A stretch of 64,000 bases of DNA, from NCBI GenBank assembly GCA_910575695.1, contig CAJTGJ010000022.1, forward strand, positions 18,681 through 82,680, given 5' to 3'. Of the stretch, positions 25,421 through 34,027 are shown piece after piece; position 1 is the first letter of the stretch, and every line of letters starts with the position of its first letter. This DNA is from Oscillospiraceae bacterium. GTDB lineage: Bacteria; Bacillota; Clostridia; Oscillospirales; Oscillospiraceae. Below the pieces are notes generated by a model, which was not told the DNA's origin, made no database searches, and saw nothing but the letters and a program-made list of their open reading frames with translations. The position numbers and the translations under genes were made by a program.

Positions 25421-26737
25421 TCAGTTCCACCAGAAGGATTCGACCAGACCGCACAGATAGGGGACGATCAGCGGGATCGCGGGGATAAAGGTGACCACCA
25501 GCAGGGCCACCACCATGGCCGCGAAGATGGGCACAATATACTTGGTGACGCCCTCGATCTTCACCTTGCCCACGCCGCAGCCCACGAACAGGCAGGAGCC
25601 CACCGGCGGGGTGACGGAGCCGATGCCCAGGTTCATGATGAGCATCAGACCGAAATGGACGTCGCTCATGCCGATGCTCCGGGCGATGGGCAGGAAAATC
25701 GGGGTGAAGATCAGCACGGCGGGGGTCAGGTCCAGGAACATACCCATCACCAGCAGGAATACGTTCATGATGAGCAGCAGCACATAGCGGTTGCTGGACA
25801 CGCTCATCAGTCCAGCGCTGATGGCGGCGGGAATGCCAGTATAGGACATGACAAAGGACATGATGGAGGAAGCGGCAATGAGGAACAGGATGGTGGCGGA
25901 GCTTTTCATGGTGTCCGCCATCAGGTCGTACAGGGTCTTGAGGTTCATCTCGCGGTAGATCGCCGCCAGCAGGCCGCAGTACAGGCACATGACCACACCC
26001 GCCTCGGTGGCGGTGAACTTGCCCGTCAGGATGCCGCCCATGACGATGATAACGGCCAGCAGAGAGGGAACGGCGTCCACCCAGATCTTCCAGGCAGGGT
26101 CGGTCTCTTTTACCTCAGACTTCTTATAGCCCTTCTTGACAGCCAGGAAAATGGCCAGCGCCGCCACAGCGATGCCCAGGATGGCGCCGGTGAGATAGCC
26201 ACCCATGAACAGCGCCGCCACGGACACGCCGCCCGCCGTGATGGAGAACAGGATGAGGGGCCCGCTGGGCGGGATCAGGATGCCGGTGGGGGCGGAGCAG
26301 ATGTTGACGGCGGCGGAGTAGTTGGGGTCATAGCCTTCATCCAGCTCCAGGGGGCTCATGATGGAGCCCATGGCGGAGGTGGCGGCCACGGAGGAGCCGG
26401 ACACCGCGCCGAAGAACATATTCGCCAGCACGTTGGTGGTGGCCAGATAGCCGGGGACCCAGCCCACCAGCAGGCGGGCCAGACGGACCAGGCGGCGGGC
26501 GATGCCGCCCTTGTTCATGATGTTGCCGCCCAGGGAGAAGAAGGGCAGGGCCAGCAGGGCGAAGGAGTCCAGGCCGGAGAAGCAGCGCAGGGAGGCCACC
26601 ACGGCCAGGGTGTCGGCGGGAATGCCGCTGGCCAGAGCGGTGATGATGGAGGCGATGCCGATTCCGGCGGAGATGGGCACGCCTGCCAGCAGCATGACGA
26701 AGAAGGACCCAAACAGGACCAAAACGGTGAGCAGCAT
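25421..26737 (-). CDS. dctM: TRAP transporter large permease
   Basis: 438 residues with about 12 membrane helices and the family signatures AVSGSSVAATSAMGSIM, APTGILIPPSGPLI and GIGSVTPPVGSCLFVGC. It forms the sodium-coupled translocation channel with the small permease; the binding protein delivers substrate. It overlaps the dctQ-type gene by one base at TAATG. It heads the enzymes GH31/uxuA/uxuB/uxaC, so a hexuronate or aldobiouronate substrate is likely. Confidence 0.95.
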   Translation of the reverse strand: MLLTVLVLFGSFFVMLLAGVPISAGIGIASIITALASGIPADTLAVVASLRCFSGLDSFALLALPFFSLGGNIMNKGGIARRLVRLARLLVGWVPGYLATTNVLANMFFGAVSGSSVAATSAMGSIMSPLELDEGYDPNYSAAVNICSAPTGILIPPSGPLILFSITAGGVSVAALFMGGYLTGAILGIAVAALAIFLAVKKGYKKSEVKETDPAWKIWVDAVPSLLAVIIVMGGILTGKFTATEAGVVMCLYCGLLAAIYREMNLKTLYDLMADTMKSSATILFLIAASSIMSFVMSYTGIPAAISAGLMSVSSNRYVLLLIMNVFLLVMGMFLDLTPAVLIFTPIFLPIARSIGMSDVHFGLMLIMNLGIGSVTPPVGSCLFVGCGVGKVKIEGVTKYIVPIFAAMVVALLVVTFIPAIPLIVPYLCGLVESFWWN

Positions 26738-27213
26738 TACGCGTCCCCTCCTTTCTTACTGGTGAAGTACTGGATGTACTTCAGAATACGGGCAATCACG
26801 ATAAACACGCCGGACAGGGGCAGGATGGCGTACAGGAAGTGGTAGGACAGGTGCATGACGGGAGAGTTGTTGATGGCGTACATGGACAGCCGGAACCCGC
26901 CGAAGATAAAGACAAAGCAGACGAAAAACAGGATCATGGCCTCGATGAATACAGCCAGCACCATAGCCGCGGGGCCTTTCACCCGGTCCTTCACCAGGTC
27001 CAGGGACAAGTGCTCATCCCGGTAGAAACAGTAGGCCGAGCCGATCAGGGAGGCCCAGATCAGCACAAAGCGGAGAAACTCATCGGTGACGGTGGAGGGG
27101 TGGCCGGCCAGCTTGGTGACGATCTGCCAGGTGCCGCCCAGCACCAGCGCCAGCATGAACAGGGCCATCAGAAACCGCATGGCCGTGTCCAGAACTTTTT
27201 CAAACTTTTTCAC
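26737..27213 (-). CDS. dctQ: TRAP transporter small permease
   Basis: 158 residues with four membrane helices and the DctQ-type segments EFLRFVLIWASLIGSAYC and EHLSLD. It partners the large permease encoded directly downstream. The N-terminus MKKFEKVLDTAMRFLM is amphipathic. It lies 38 bp after the binding-protein gene. Confidence 0.93.
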   Translation of the reverse strand: MKKFEKVLDTAMRFLMALFMLALVLGGTWQIVTKLAGHPSTVTDEFLRFVLIWASLIGSAYCFYRDEHLSLDLVKDRVKGPAAMVLAVFIEAMILFFVCFVFIFGGFRLSMYAINNSPVMHLSYHFLYAILPLSGVFIVIARILKYIQYFTSKKGGDA

Positions 27214-27250
27214 GGTGTCATCTCCTCATATCAGATTGCAGAACCGGGCC

Positions 27251-28267
27251 TCAGCCCGCGTTCTGGATGCGCTCCACAAAGGCATAGACCGCAGGGCTGT
27301 TTGCCTGGAGGCTGGTATAAATGGACTGGCACGCCTCCTGGAACGCGGCGGTGTCCACGTCCCGGATCAGCTCCACCCCGTTGTTCACGGCAGCCTCCAG
27401 CACCTCGTTCTCGAAGTCTGTCCAGGCCTGCTTGTACGCGTCGGTCATCTCGGCGGCGGTGTCCTTCAGAATCTGGCGCTGGTTTTCGCTCATGGCGTTC
27501 CACACGTCGGTGGACAGGATGATCACATCGGGGATGCGGGTGTGCTCGTCAAAGCAGTAGTACTGGGTCACATCGCTGTGGTCCCGCAGGGCGGTGACAT
27601 TGTTTTCCGCGCCGCTGATGTTGCCCTGCTGCATTCCGGTGTATATCTCGCTGTAGCTCATCACCATGGCGGAGCCGCCCAGGGCGTTCATCATGTCGAT
27701 GGCCATCTGGGAATCCATGGTGCGGATCTTCAGGCCATTCAGGTCCGCCGGAGTGCGGATTGGGGTGTTGGCGGTGTAGAAGGAACGGGACCCGGAATCC
27801 AGCCAGGTCAGCCCGATGAATCCGGCGTCCTCCGTCAGCATATACATATCCTGGGCGATCTCACCGTCCATAACGTTGTAATAATGCTGCTGGTCATTGA
27901 ACACGTAGGGGGCGGACAGGGCGTTCCACTCGTCCTTGAAGTTGCCCATGACGGCGGCGGATACCTTGGCCATGTCCAGGCCCCCGGCCCGCATGATGGT
28001 GATGGTGTCCGTCTCGCTGCCCAGGGTGCCGTTGGGGAAAATCTGGATGGTGATCGACCCGTTGGACCGCCGTTCCACCTCCTCAGCCCAGGCGGTCATG
28101 GCGATATGGACCGCGTGGTCCTCCGCCAGGCCGTGGGCCAGCCGAAGGTGAAAGACCTTTTCCCCATCGGCGTTGGTCTCTCCGCCGATCCCCTGCCCGC
28201 CGCAGGCGGCAAGAGAGCAGAGAAATACGGCGCACAGCACGCCGGCCAGGAACTTTTTGACTCTCAT
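27251..28267 (-). CDS. dctP: TRAP transporter substrate-binding lipoprotein
   Basis: 338 residues. The signal peptide ends in the lipobox LAAC (residue ~22), so it is lipid-anchored outside the membrane. The mature part is a DctP/YiaO-type type II binding fold with LRLAHGLAEDHAVH, a FPNGTLGSETDTI segment and the helix-spanning R-T-M-D-S region near 170, where the carboxylate-binding arginine normally sits. First gene of the uronate operon. Substrate (glucuronate, galacturonate or a short oligouronide) is inferred from the downstream enzymes. Confidence 0.93.
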   Translation of the reverse strand: MRVKKFLAGVLCAVFLCSLAACGGQGIGGETNADGEKVFHLRLAHGLAEDHAVHIAMTAWAEEVERRSNGSITIQIFPNGTLGSETDTITIMRAGGLDMAKVSAAVMGNFKDEWNALSAPYVFNDQQHYYNVMDGEIAQDMYMLTEDAGFIGLTWLDSGSRSFYTANTPIRTPADLNGLKIRTMDSQMAIDMMNALGGSAMVMSYSEIYTGMQQGNISGAENNVTALRDHSDVTQYYCFDEHTRIPDVIILSTDVWNAMSENQRQILKDTAAEMTDAYKQAWTDFENEVLEAAVNNGVELIRDVDTAAFQEACQSIYTSLQANSPAVYAFVERIQNAG

Positions 28268-28319
28268 TTCTGACTCCTCCTTATGGTTGGTGTGGGCATT
28301 GTGCCCCTCTCCTGCTGAT

Positions 28320-28349
28320 ATTTTAGTATATTAATATATCTGTTGACAA
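28320..28349 (-). promoter_or_regulatory. promoter and palindrome upstream of the uronate operon
   Basis: Minus strand TTGTCA (28344-28349), 18-bp spacer, TAAAAT (28320-28325). A perfect 12-bp palindrome TATATTAATATA (28327-28338) lies in the spacer, a good site for the neighbouring GntR-family repressor. Confidence 0.6.
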
Positions 28350-28445
28350 GATGGCAGTTCTGAGAAATTCAAAGCCATTTTTTGTGCAAAATGCCGATAC
28401 ACACTCTTATTCTTATGCAAAAATCAGAAGTAATACGAACGTACG

Positions 28446-28482
28446 CAAAAAAATTCAGCAGAAACCGTTCGTTTCTGCTGAA
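28446..28482 (-). terminator. terminator after the GntR regulator gene
   Basis: Perfect 12-bp stem TTCAGCAGAAAC / GTTTCTGCTGAA with a 5-nt loop, followed by seven T on the minus strand. Confidence 0.9.
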
Positions 28483-28505
28483 AAAGAAATATATCGATCA
28501 ATGTG

Positions 28506-29183
28506 TCACGCTTTCGATTGGAAATAATGGGGATACACCGCCTGCATTTTCTTCAAATGCTCCTGGTACAGCGTCAGATGGCGCTCCAGCACCTCCACCG
28601 CCGTCTGCCCGTCCCGCTCCACCATGGCCGCCAAAATGGCCCAATGGTCATCCGCGATGGAATCATCCAGGTTCATCACAAAGCTGAGAACCCGCACCCG
28701 CTCAATATGGTGCCGGAGCCCCTGCATCCAGTCGAAATGCTTTTCCGTCCCGGTAAGCTCAAAGGCAATGCGGTGAAAGGCGTTGTCCAGCTCAAAAAGC
28801 TTCGATTTCCGGTCCGGGGCATGGGCGTCCAGATAGAACTGATAGACCTGGAGATTCTCCTGATACCGCCGGACCGCCTCATCGGTCACCAGCGGAACGG
28901 CCCGGAAAAGCATCTCTTTTTCCAGTACAAACCGGCTGAACTGCTCCATTTCCACGATCTCAGTGACGATGGGGGCCACATACGTCCCGCTCTGGGGCCG
29001 GACCACCACCAGTCTGGCGATGCCAAGCATCATGATGGCCTCGTGGATGGGGGTGCGGCTCATCCCCATTTCCTGAGCCAGCTCCTTGTCGTTCAGGCTG
29101 TCGTTTGGTTTCAAATCAAGATTCAGAATACGGGAGCGGAGGGCCTGATATGCCGTTTCCCGTGCGCTGAGTACACCTGCCAT
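28506..29183 (-). CDS. GntR-family regulator with FCD domain, probable uronate repressor
   Basis: 225 residues. Winged HTH at about 10-70 (LARDE-like NDKELAQEMGMSRTPIHEAIMMLG, VVVRPQSGTYVAP) and an all-helical FCD ligand domain (about 85-215) with the metal-ligand pattern D...H...H (ELDNAFHRIAF, ADDHWAIL and the late ERHL). FadR-type regulators next to hexuronate genes (as UxuR/ExuR) usually repress until the acid sugar binds. It sits upstream of the uronate operon on the same strand, separated by a terminator. Confidence 0.9.
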   Translation of the reverse strand: MAGVLSARETAYQALRSRILNLDLKPNDSLNDKELAQEMGMSRTPIHEAIMMLGIARLVVVRPQSGTYVAPIVTEIVEMEQFSRFVLEKEMLFRAVPLVTDEAVRRYQENLQVYQFYLDAHAPDRKSKLFELDNAFHRIAFELTGTEKHFDWMQGLRHHIERVRVLSFVMNLDDSIADDHWAILAAMVERDGQTAVEVLERHLTLYQEHLKKMQAVYPHYFQSKA

Positions 29184-29209
29184 AGTCGCTTCCTCTCTTT
29201 AAAATATGC

Positions 29210-29779
29210 TCACCGGGACCGATGGTCCCGGATCATCTGGCGCAGGTCGGCCAGGTTCATGGTGAAAAACGACCGGCCGCGCCGCCAGGACAGCCCGGTG
29301 CGCTCCGCCGCGAAGGCTTTCAGCTCATCGGCAGTACCGCCCTGGATGGTGGATTTGTCGATCATGCACACCGATTTCCGGCCTAAAAACAGGTACAGGT
29401 ATTCGTTGTCCTCCACCAGCCGGTGAAACCGGCTGTATTCCAGGCGCATACTGCCCTCGCCGGACAGGGTGAGAGCATTCTCAAAAAACGTGCACACATT
29501 ATGGGGCAGCTTCCCCCGGCGGGCGTCCATGGCCTTGTCCGCCTGGAACGCCGCGGGGGCGTCCCTGCCAATCATCAGCAGACAGCCCGCCAGAAGCAGG
29601 ACCGCCTGCAGAATCCGGTCCATCCGCACCGTCAGCGCTGCCGCCGCCAGCACAAAGCCAACCGCCAGCTGTATCAAAATGCGCAGCTGGTGATAGGTCC
29701 GGTATTCCGTTTTGAACAGCTTTTGGAGCGTGGCTTCCGTATGCCGGATACTGCCAACAAATTTTGCTTTGTCTGCCAT
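29210..29779 (-). CDS. YcxB-like membrane protein
   Basis: 189 residues. Two close hydrophobic helices (about 33-70) are followed by a soluble YcxB-like C-terminal domain (about 90-175: YSRFHRLVEDNEYLYLFL). The family has no known function. The ATG at 29779 is preferred over 29785 because GGAGG would leave only one base to the latter. It lies upstream of the GntR gene and has its own promoter with a dyad over the -10. Confidence 0.75.
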   Translation of the reverse strand: MADKAKFVGSIRHTEATLQKLFKTEYRTYHQLRILIQLAVGFVLAAAALTVRMDRILQAVLLLAGCLLMIGRDAPAAFQADKAMDARRGKLPHNVCTFFENALTLSGEGSMRLEYSRFHRLVEDNEYLYLFLGRKSVCMIDKSTIQGGTADELKAFAAERTGLSWRRGRSFFTMNLADLRQMIRDHRSR

Positions 29780-29803
29780 AACCATCCTCCCCGATCAGTT
29801 AGC

Positions 29804-29832
29804 ATTCTAATACATTAGAACAGACGTGTCAA
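29804..29832 (-). promoter_or_regulatory. promoter with operator dyad for the YcxB-like gene
   Basis: Minus strand TTGACA (29827-29832), 17-bp spacer, TAGAAT (29804-29809). The perfect dyad TTCTAAT-AC-ATTAGAA (29805-29820) covers the -10 and part of the spacer. Confidence 0.7.
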
Positions 29833-29879
29833 TCCTTAAAATCGGGGGATAATCCGGAACTCCCGCGCCCCGGCGGCGC

Positions 29880-29908
29880 TGGACAACGCTCCCGCGGCAT
29901 GGTATACT
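29880..29908 (+). promoter_or_regulatory. promoter for eutH
   Basis: TGGACA (29880-29885), 17-bp spacer, TATACT (29903-29908), 37 bp before the start codon. Confidence 0.65.
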
Positions 29909-29945
29909 CCTTAATCATAAAATTTACGCTGCGGGAGAGGGAAAC

Positions 29946-31040
29946 ATGAACCAGATATTGATGATCGTCATGGCTGCGGGGGCGGTGCTGGGCGGCGCTG
30001 ACCGCATCCTGGGGAACCGCTTTGGCCTGGGGGAGCAGTTTGAGCGGGGCTTCCAGCTGCTGGGCCCCATGGCGCTGTCCATGGCGGGAATGATCTGCCT
30101 GACCCCGGTGCTGGCAGACGCGCTGGGCCGGGTGGTCGTCCCCGTTTACCGTCTCATGGGCGTGGACCCGGCCATGTTCGGGAGCCTTTTGGCCATTGAT
30201 ATGGGGGGCTATCAGCTGGCAAAGGAGCTGGCGGCAGACCCTCTGGCCGGGAGCTACGCCGGACTGGTGGTGTCCGCCATCTTCGGATGCACCCTGGTGT
30301 TCACCATCCCCGTGGGCATGGGGATGATCCCCCGGGCCGACCGGGGCTTTTTTGCCCGGGGCATTATGCTGGGGCTGGCCGCCATGCCGGTGGGGCTGAT
30401 TATAGGCGGAGTGCTGTGCGGGCTGTCTCTCACCGCCTGTCTGCACCAGAACCTGCCTGTTTTCGCCCTGGCCCTGCTTCTGGGCCTGGGCCTCTGGCGC
30501 ATCCCGGAGCGGATGGTGAAGGGCTTCTGCCTGCTGGCGGAGGGCATCCGGGCTGTCATCACGGCGGGTCTGGTGCTGGCTGCGGTGGAATCCCTCACCG
30601 GCTGGAACCCGGTGGGCGGCATGGCTCCCATCGGGGAGGCCATGGGCGTGGTGTCCTCCATCGGCGTGGTGATGCTGGGCAGCCTTCCGGTGGCGGAGCT
30701 GCTGCGCCGGGCGCTGGAGCGCCCCTTTGCCCGGCTGGGGGGCAGGCTGGGCGTGTCGCCCCAGAGCCTCACCGGGATGCTGGTGAGCCTGGCCACTCCC
30801 CTGCCCGCCCTGTCCGCATATCACGATATGGACCCCCGGGGCAAGGCAGCGGTGGGGGCATTTCTGGTCAGCGGCGCAAGCCTGCTGGCCGCACACATGG
30901 GCTTCGCCGCCAGCACGGAGCCGGAACTGCTCCTCCCGCTGATCGCCGGGAAGCTGGGCGGGGCGCTGTCCGGGGCGGCGCTGGCGCTGTGGGTGGACCG
31001 GCGTCAGGAGGTCTATCCGCATTCGTCCAATACCGGTTAA
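29946..31040 (+). CDS. eutH: EutH-family ethanolamine permease homologue
   Basis: 364 residues with 10-11 membrane helices. It matches EutH in length and in segments such as LLGPMALSMAGMI, DPAMFGSLLAIDMGGYQLA and the late AHMGFAAS. EutH imports ethanolamine, mainly at low pH. No eutABC or microcompartment gene lies nearby and the gene stands alone between its own promoter and terminator, so the substrate here is open. The RBS is GAGAGGG. Confidence 0.88.
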   Translation: MNQILMIVMAAGAVLGGADRILGNRFGLGEQFERGFQLLGPMALSMAGMICLTPVLADALGRVVVPVYRLMGVDPAMFGSLLAIDMGGYQLAKELAADPLAGSYAGLVVSAIFGCTLVFTIPVGMGMIPRADRGFFARGIMLGLAAMPVGLIIGGVLCGLSLTACLHQNLPVFALALLLGLGLWRIPERMVKGFCLLAEGIRAVITAGLVLAAVESLTGWNPVGGMAPIGEAMGVVSSIGVVMLGSLPVAELLRRALERPFARLGGRLGVSPQSLTGMLVSLATPLPALSAYHDMDPRGKAAVGAFLVSGASLLAAHMGFAASTEPELLLPLIAGKLGGALSGAALALWVDRRQEVYPHSSNTG

Positions 31041-31043
31041 GAC

Positions 31044-31087
31044 AAAAGCCCCCTCTTTCGGAAAATTCCCGAAAGAGGGGGCTTTTT
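31044..31087. terminator. bidirectional terminator between eutH and the facing gene
   Basis: A long stem of AAAAGCCCCCTCTTTCGG type with a short loop, flanked by A and T runs on both sides, so it serves the two convergent genes. Confidence 0.9.
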
Positions 31088-31140
31088 CGCCCGCAAAACC
31101 GCTCCGCCGCAGGCCGGGACCGGTCCGGATCGAGTTGCTC

Positions 31141-31926
31141 TCATCCGTCCGAGTAAACAGATCTGTCCGTGTCAACGGAAACCATGATTTTCTCCGTATT
31201 GCTGTCCAGGCTGATGTCCAGCATGGTCGCATTGAAGGAAATTCGATAGGATTGTCCCATTCCCTGGACGGAAAACCGCCTTTCCCAAGGAGTTTTGCCA
31301 ACGTCATCGTCCAGTTCCAGCAGCTCGGCCTCCAGCCCCAGCAGGTCAAAATACCGCCGCCCCAGCTCAGGCAGCGCGTCTGGGTCCTTATACGACAGCC
31401 ACTCGGCCATGTAGGGGTCATACAGGCTGAGCTGCAGAGGCAGGCCGCTCCCGGCATCCAGATCTATCGAAACCGAGCCCTGGCCCAGGTTCAGGCCGCC
31501 GCTGATGCACCAGATGGGGACAGGCTCCTGGCCGCTCATGCTGTCCGTGGGGTCCCAGAGCAGGACGATGTCCATGTTCGTATAATCAAAGATGCGCTCC
31601 GCCAGCTCATTGGGAATGATCTCCGCCTCAGCCAGACACAGCAGCGCCTCCCGGAGCGCCGTTTCCGGCAGTGTGCCGTCCACCACAGGGGACTGGAAGG
31701 AGGGAATCGTCTCAGAGGGGGTGCGCCAGCGGGCGTACAGCTCCAGCCGCTCCAGCAGGGTGGGCGGCTCCCGGACGGGCAGGGCGTCCGCCTCCAGCAC
31801 CTCTGCGTGAAGCTGTCCAAACTGTCCGGCGTCCCTGGCTTTGGAAATATACGGGGGCAGAGCCGCCGCCCCCGCCACGATCAGGAGGGTCAAAACCGGA
31901 AACAGCCACTTTTTCACTTGTTTCAC
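31141..31926 (-). CDS. extracytoplasmic protein coupled to a two-component system
   Basis: 261 residues. One N-terminal hydrophobic helix (about 7-27) serves as signal or anchor, then a soluble domain with no family I recognise. It overlaps the histidine kinase gene by 4 nt, so expression is coupled. Proteins in this position often sense or modulate the kinase. Acidic throughout the middle (for example LELDDD near 205). Confidence 0.75.
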   Translation of the reverse strand: MKQVKKWLFPVLTLLIVAGAAALPPYISKARDAGQFGQLHAEVLEADALPVREPPTLLERLELYARWRTPSETIPSFQSPVVDGTLPETALREALLCLAEAEIIPNELAERIFDYTNMDIVLLWDPTDSMSGQEPVPIWCISGGLNLGQGSVSIDLDAGSGLPLQLSLYDPYMAEWLSYKDPDALPELGRRYFDLLGLEAELLELDDDVGKTPWERRFSVQGMGQSYRISFNATMLDISLDSNTEKIMVSVDTDRSVYSDG

Positions 31927-33317
31927 GCGCCCCCGCCCCCTTTCAGGCAGATCCGCACCGTGGCGCCCTCGCCTGGCGCGCTGTCAAATTCCATCGTCCC
32001 GCCGTGGAGCTCCACGATCCGGCGGCACAGCGCCAGCCCAAGCCCCGCGCCGCCCTGGGCCCTGGCCCGGGACTTGTCCACCATATAAAACGGCTCGGTG
32101 ATACGGCCCAGCTCCTCCGCCGGGATGCCCATGCCGGTGTCCGTCACCTGAATCAGATAGCCCCCCTCCCCTGCCCGGCCGGTGAGGGTCACGCTTCCGC
32201 CGGACGGCGTGGCCTTCCGGGCGTTGTCCAGCAGATTGAGGCACACGCTTTTCATCAGATCCGGCTCGATGATTGCGGGAGCCTCCTCCGCGTCAATGTC
32301 CAGACGCAGTCCGGCCTGCTCCATGGCGGGCCGCATGGCATTCCCCGCCTGCTCCAAAAACAGCCGCATGGACGCCGCCCGCAGGGGAAAGTCCTGCCTG
32401 TCCAGCACAATCAGCTCCATCAGCTTGCCCGACAAAGCCTCCAGCCGCTTCCCCTCCCGGAAAATGTACCCGGCGCACTCCCGCACCTGCTCCGGCCTGC
32501 TGTCCCGGGACAGCAGGAGGTCGGCGTAGCCGATGATGGAGGTCAGGGGCGTTTTAATCTCGTGGGCAAAGCTCCCGGTGAAATCCTTCTGCCGCTGGGC
32601 CGCTCGGGTGAGCTCCTCCATCTGCTCCCCCAGCCGGACCGCCATGGCGTTGAAATCGGCGGAGAGCTGGCCCAGCTCATCGCCGCTGGACACCGGGACC
32701 CGCTGGCTCAGCTCCCCGTCCGCCAGCCTCCGGGCAGCGGCGGACACCCGGGTCAGCGGCGCGCAGATCAGGTGGGACACCGCCAGCGACAGCACCGCCA
32801 CCCCGGCGATCAGGGCCAGCATCACCCAGAAAAAGCTCCGGTACTGGACATCGCGCTGGATGAACAGGGTGGTGACATCCCGGCAGTTTTCCAGGTATAC
32901 CGTTTCGTCCAGCAGCGTGAACGCGCTGGCCCCGTGGAGAACCGCCGCGCCCCCCGTATCCCGCTCCAGCACCCAGCCCCGCTGGTTTTCCGCCAGCGGC
33001 CCGGTGAGGGGCGCGGCCTCCACCCCCAGCACGTCGCTGGACCCCAGGTTCCTGCCGCCGCTGTCGCTGAGCCGGAAGGCCACCTGCAGGGCGATGCTGT
33101 CCGCCAGCCGGGACAGCTCCTCCCGCCCGGTGAGGACCTCCCCCTCCGCCGTCTGGAGCAGGACATAGCGCAGCATATCGTTTTCCTCGTACAGCGACTG
33201 CACCTCCTGGTCCAGGGAAGCGCGGAACTGGCTGTCGATGAGCACAAACCCGCCGGTGGAACAGGCCAGGATGGTGACGGACACCATGGAGCAGAACAGC
33301 TTCCAAAACAGCTTCAC
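31923..33317 (-). CDS. sensor histidine kinase
   Basis: 464 residues: helix at about 8-28, outer domain 30-160, second helix 162-184, HAMP about 185-240, HisKA with H252 in SFAHEIKTPLTS, and a HATPase domain with N box (LLDNARKA), DTGMGIP and GAGLGLALC. It autophosphorylates and passes phosphate to the response regulator encoded 2 bp upstream. The signal is unknown. Confidence 0.95.
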   Translation of the reverse strand: MKLFWKLFCSMVSVTILACSTGGFVLIDSQFRASLDQEVQSLYEENDMLRYVLLQTAEGEVLTGREELSRLADSIALQVAFRLSDSGGRNLGSSDVLGVEAAPLTGPLAENQRGWVLERDTGGAAVLHGASAFTLLDETVYLENCRDVTTLFIQRDVQYRSFFWVMLALIAGVAVLSLAVSHLICAPLTRVSAAARRLADGELSQRVPVSSGDELGQLSADFNAMAVRLGEQMEELTRAAQRQKDFTGSFAHEIKTPLTSIIGYADLLLSRDSRPEQVRECAGYIFREGKRLEALSGKLMELIVLDRQDFPLRAASMRLFLEQAGNAMRPAMEQAGLRLDIDAEEAPAIIEPDLMKSVCLNLLDNARKATPSGGSVTLTGRAGEGGYLIQVTDTGMGIPAEELGRITEPFYMVDKSRARAQGGAGLGLALCRRIVELHGGTMEFDSAPGEGATVRICLKGGGGA

Positions 33318-33319
33318 GC

Positions 33320-33976
33320 TTACACCTCCAGCCGGTAGCCGATCTTATACACCGCCACCAGACGGTTTTCCAGCCCCAGCTTTTTCCTCAGCCGCTGTAT
33401 GTGCAGGTCCACCGTGCGGCTCTCCCCCATGAAGTCCTCCCCCCACACCTTCCGGTAGATGCTGTCCCGGTAGAGGGCCACATTTTTGTTCTGGAAAAAC
33501 AGGAGCAGAAGGTCATACTCCTTGGCCGTCAGCGCTACGGGCCCGCCGTTCCGGCGCACCGTCCGGGCGGCGGTGTCGATCTCGATGTCCGGCGGAAGGG
33601 ACAGCACCCGGCCCGTCTTGCCGCACCGGCGCAGCACCGTCTCCACCCGGGCCAGCAGCTCCATCAGTTCAAAGGGCTTGGTGATGTAGTCCTCCGCCCC
33701 CAGGCGCAGGCCCCGCACCCGGTCCTCCACGGTCCCCTTGGCGGTGAGGAAAATTACGGGGACCTCCAGCGCCTGACAGTATTCCAGCACCTCATAGCCG
33801 TCCGCCCCGGGGAGCATGATGTCCAGCAGGACCAGATCGTAGCTGTCCCGCTCCAGCATATCCGACGCCGTGATGCCGTCGGCGGCCCAGGCGCACTGGT
33901 AGTCCGGGCCGTCCAGCGCGGTCTTAATCAGGTTGGCTATGGCGGCCTCGTCCTCAGCAATCAGAATTTTGTTCAT
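33320..33976 (-). CDS. OmpR/PhoB-family response regulator
   Basis: 218 residues. Receiver domain (1-120) with acidic pocket E8-D9, phosphoacceptor D52 in LLDIMLPG, and K about 101 (FLTAKG earlier, YITKPFEL later). The C-terminal winged helix (125-218) has LTAKEYDLLLLF and RTVDLHIQRLRKKL. GGAGGTGGG precedes the ATG. Pairs with the kinase gene 2 bp downstream. Confidence 0.95.
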   Translation of the reverse strand: MNKILIAEDEAAIANLIKTALDGPDYQCAWAADGITASDMLERDSYDLVLLDIMLPGADGYEVLEYCQALEVPVIFLTAKGTVEDRVRGLRLGAEDYITKPFELMELLARVETVLRRCGKTGRVLSLPPDIEIDTAARTVRRNGGPVALTAKEYDLLLLFFQNKNVALYRDSIYRKVWGEDFMGESRTVDLHIQRLRKKLGLENRLVAVYKIGYRLEV

Positions 33977-34027
33977 TGGCCCACCTCCCGGTTCTTTGAT
34001 ACAGCTCTATTATACATCCTTTGTCCA

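Noticed and set aside
28382..28687. Short plus-strand frame before the GntR gene
   Set aside because: Crosses a clear terminator and is antisense to the GntR coding region.
31044..31087. Long inverted repeat considered as an IS end
   Set aside because: It has the form of a bidirectional terminator between convergent genes, with A/T runs on both sides and no transposase nearby.
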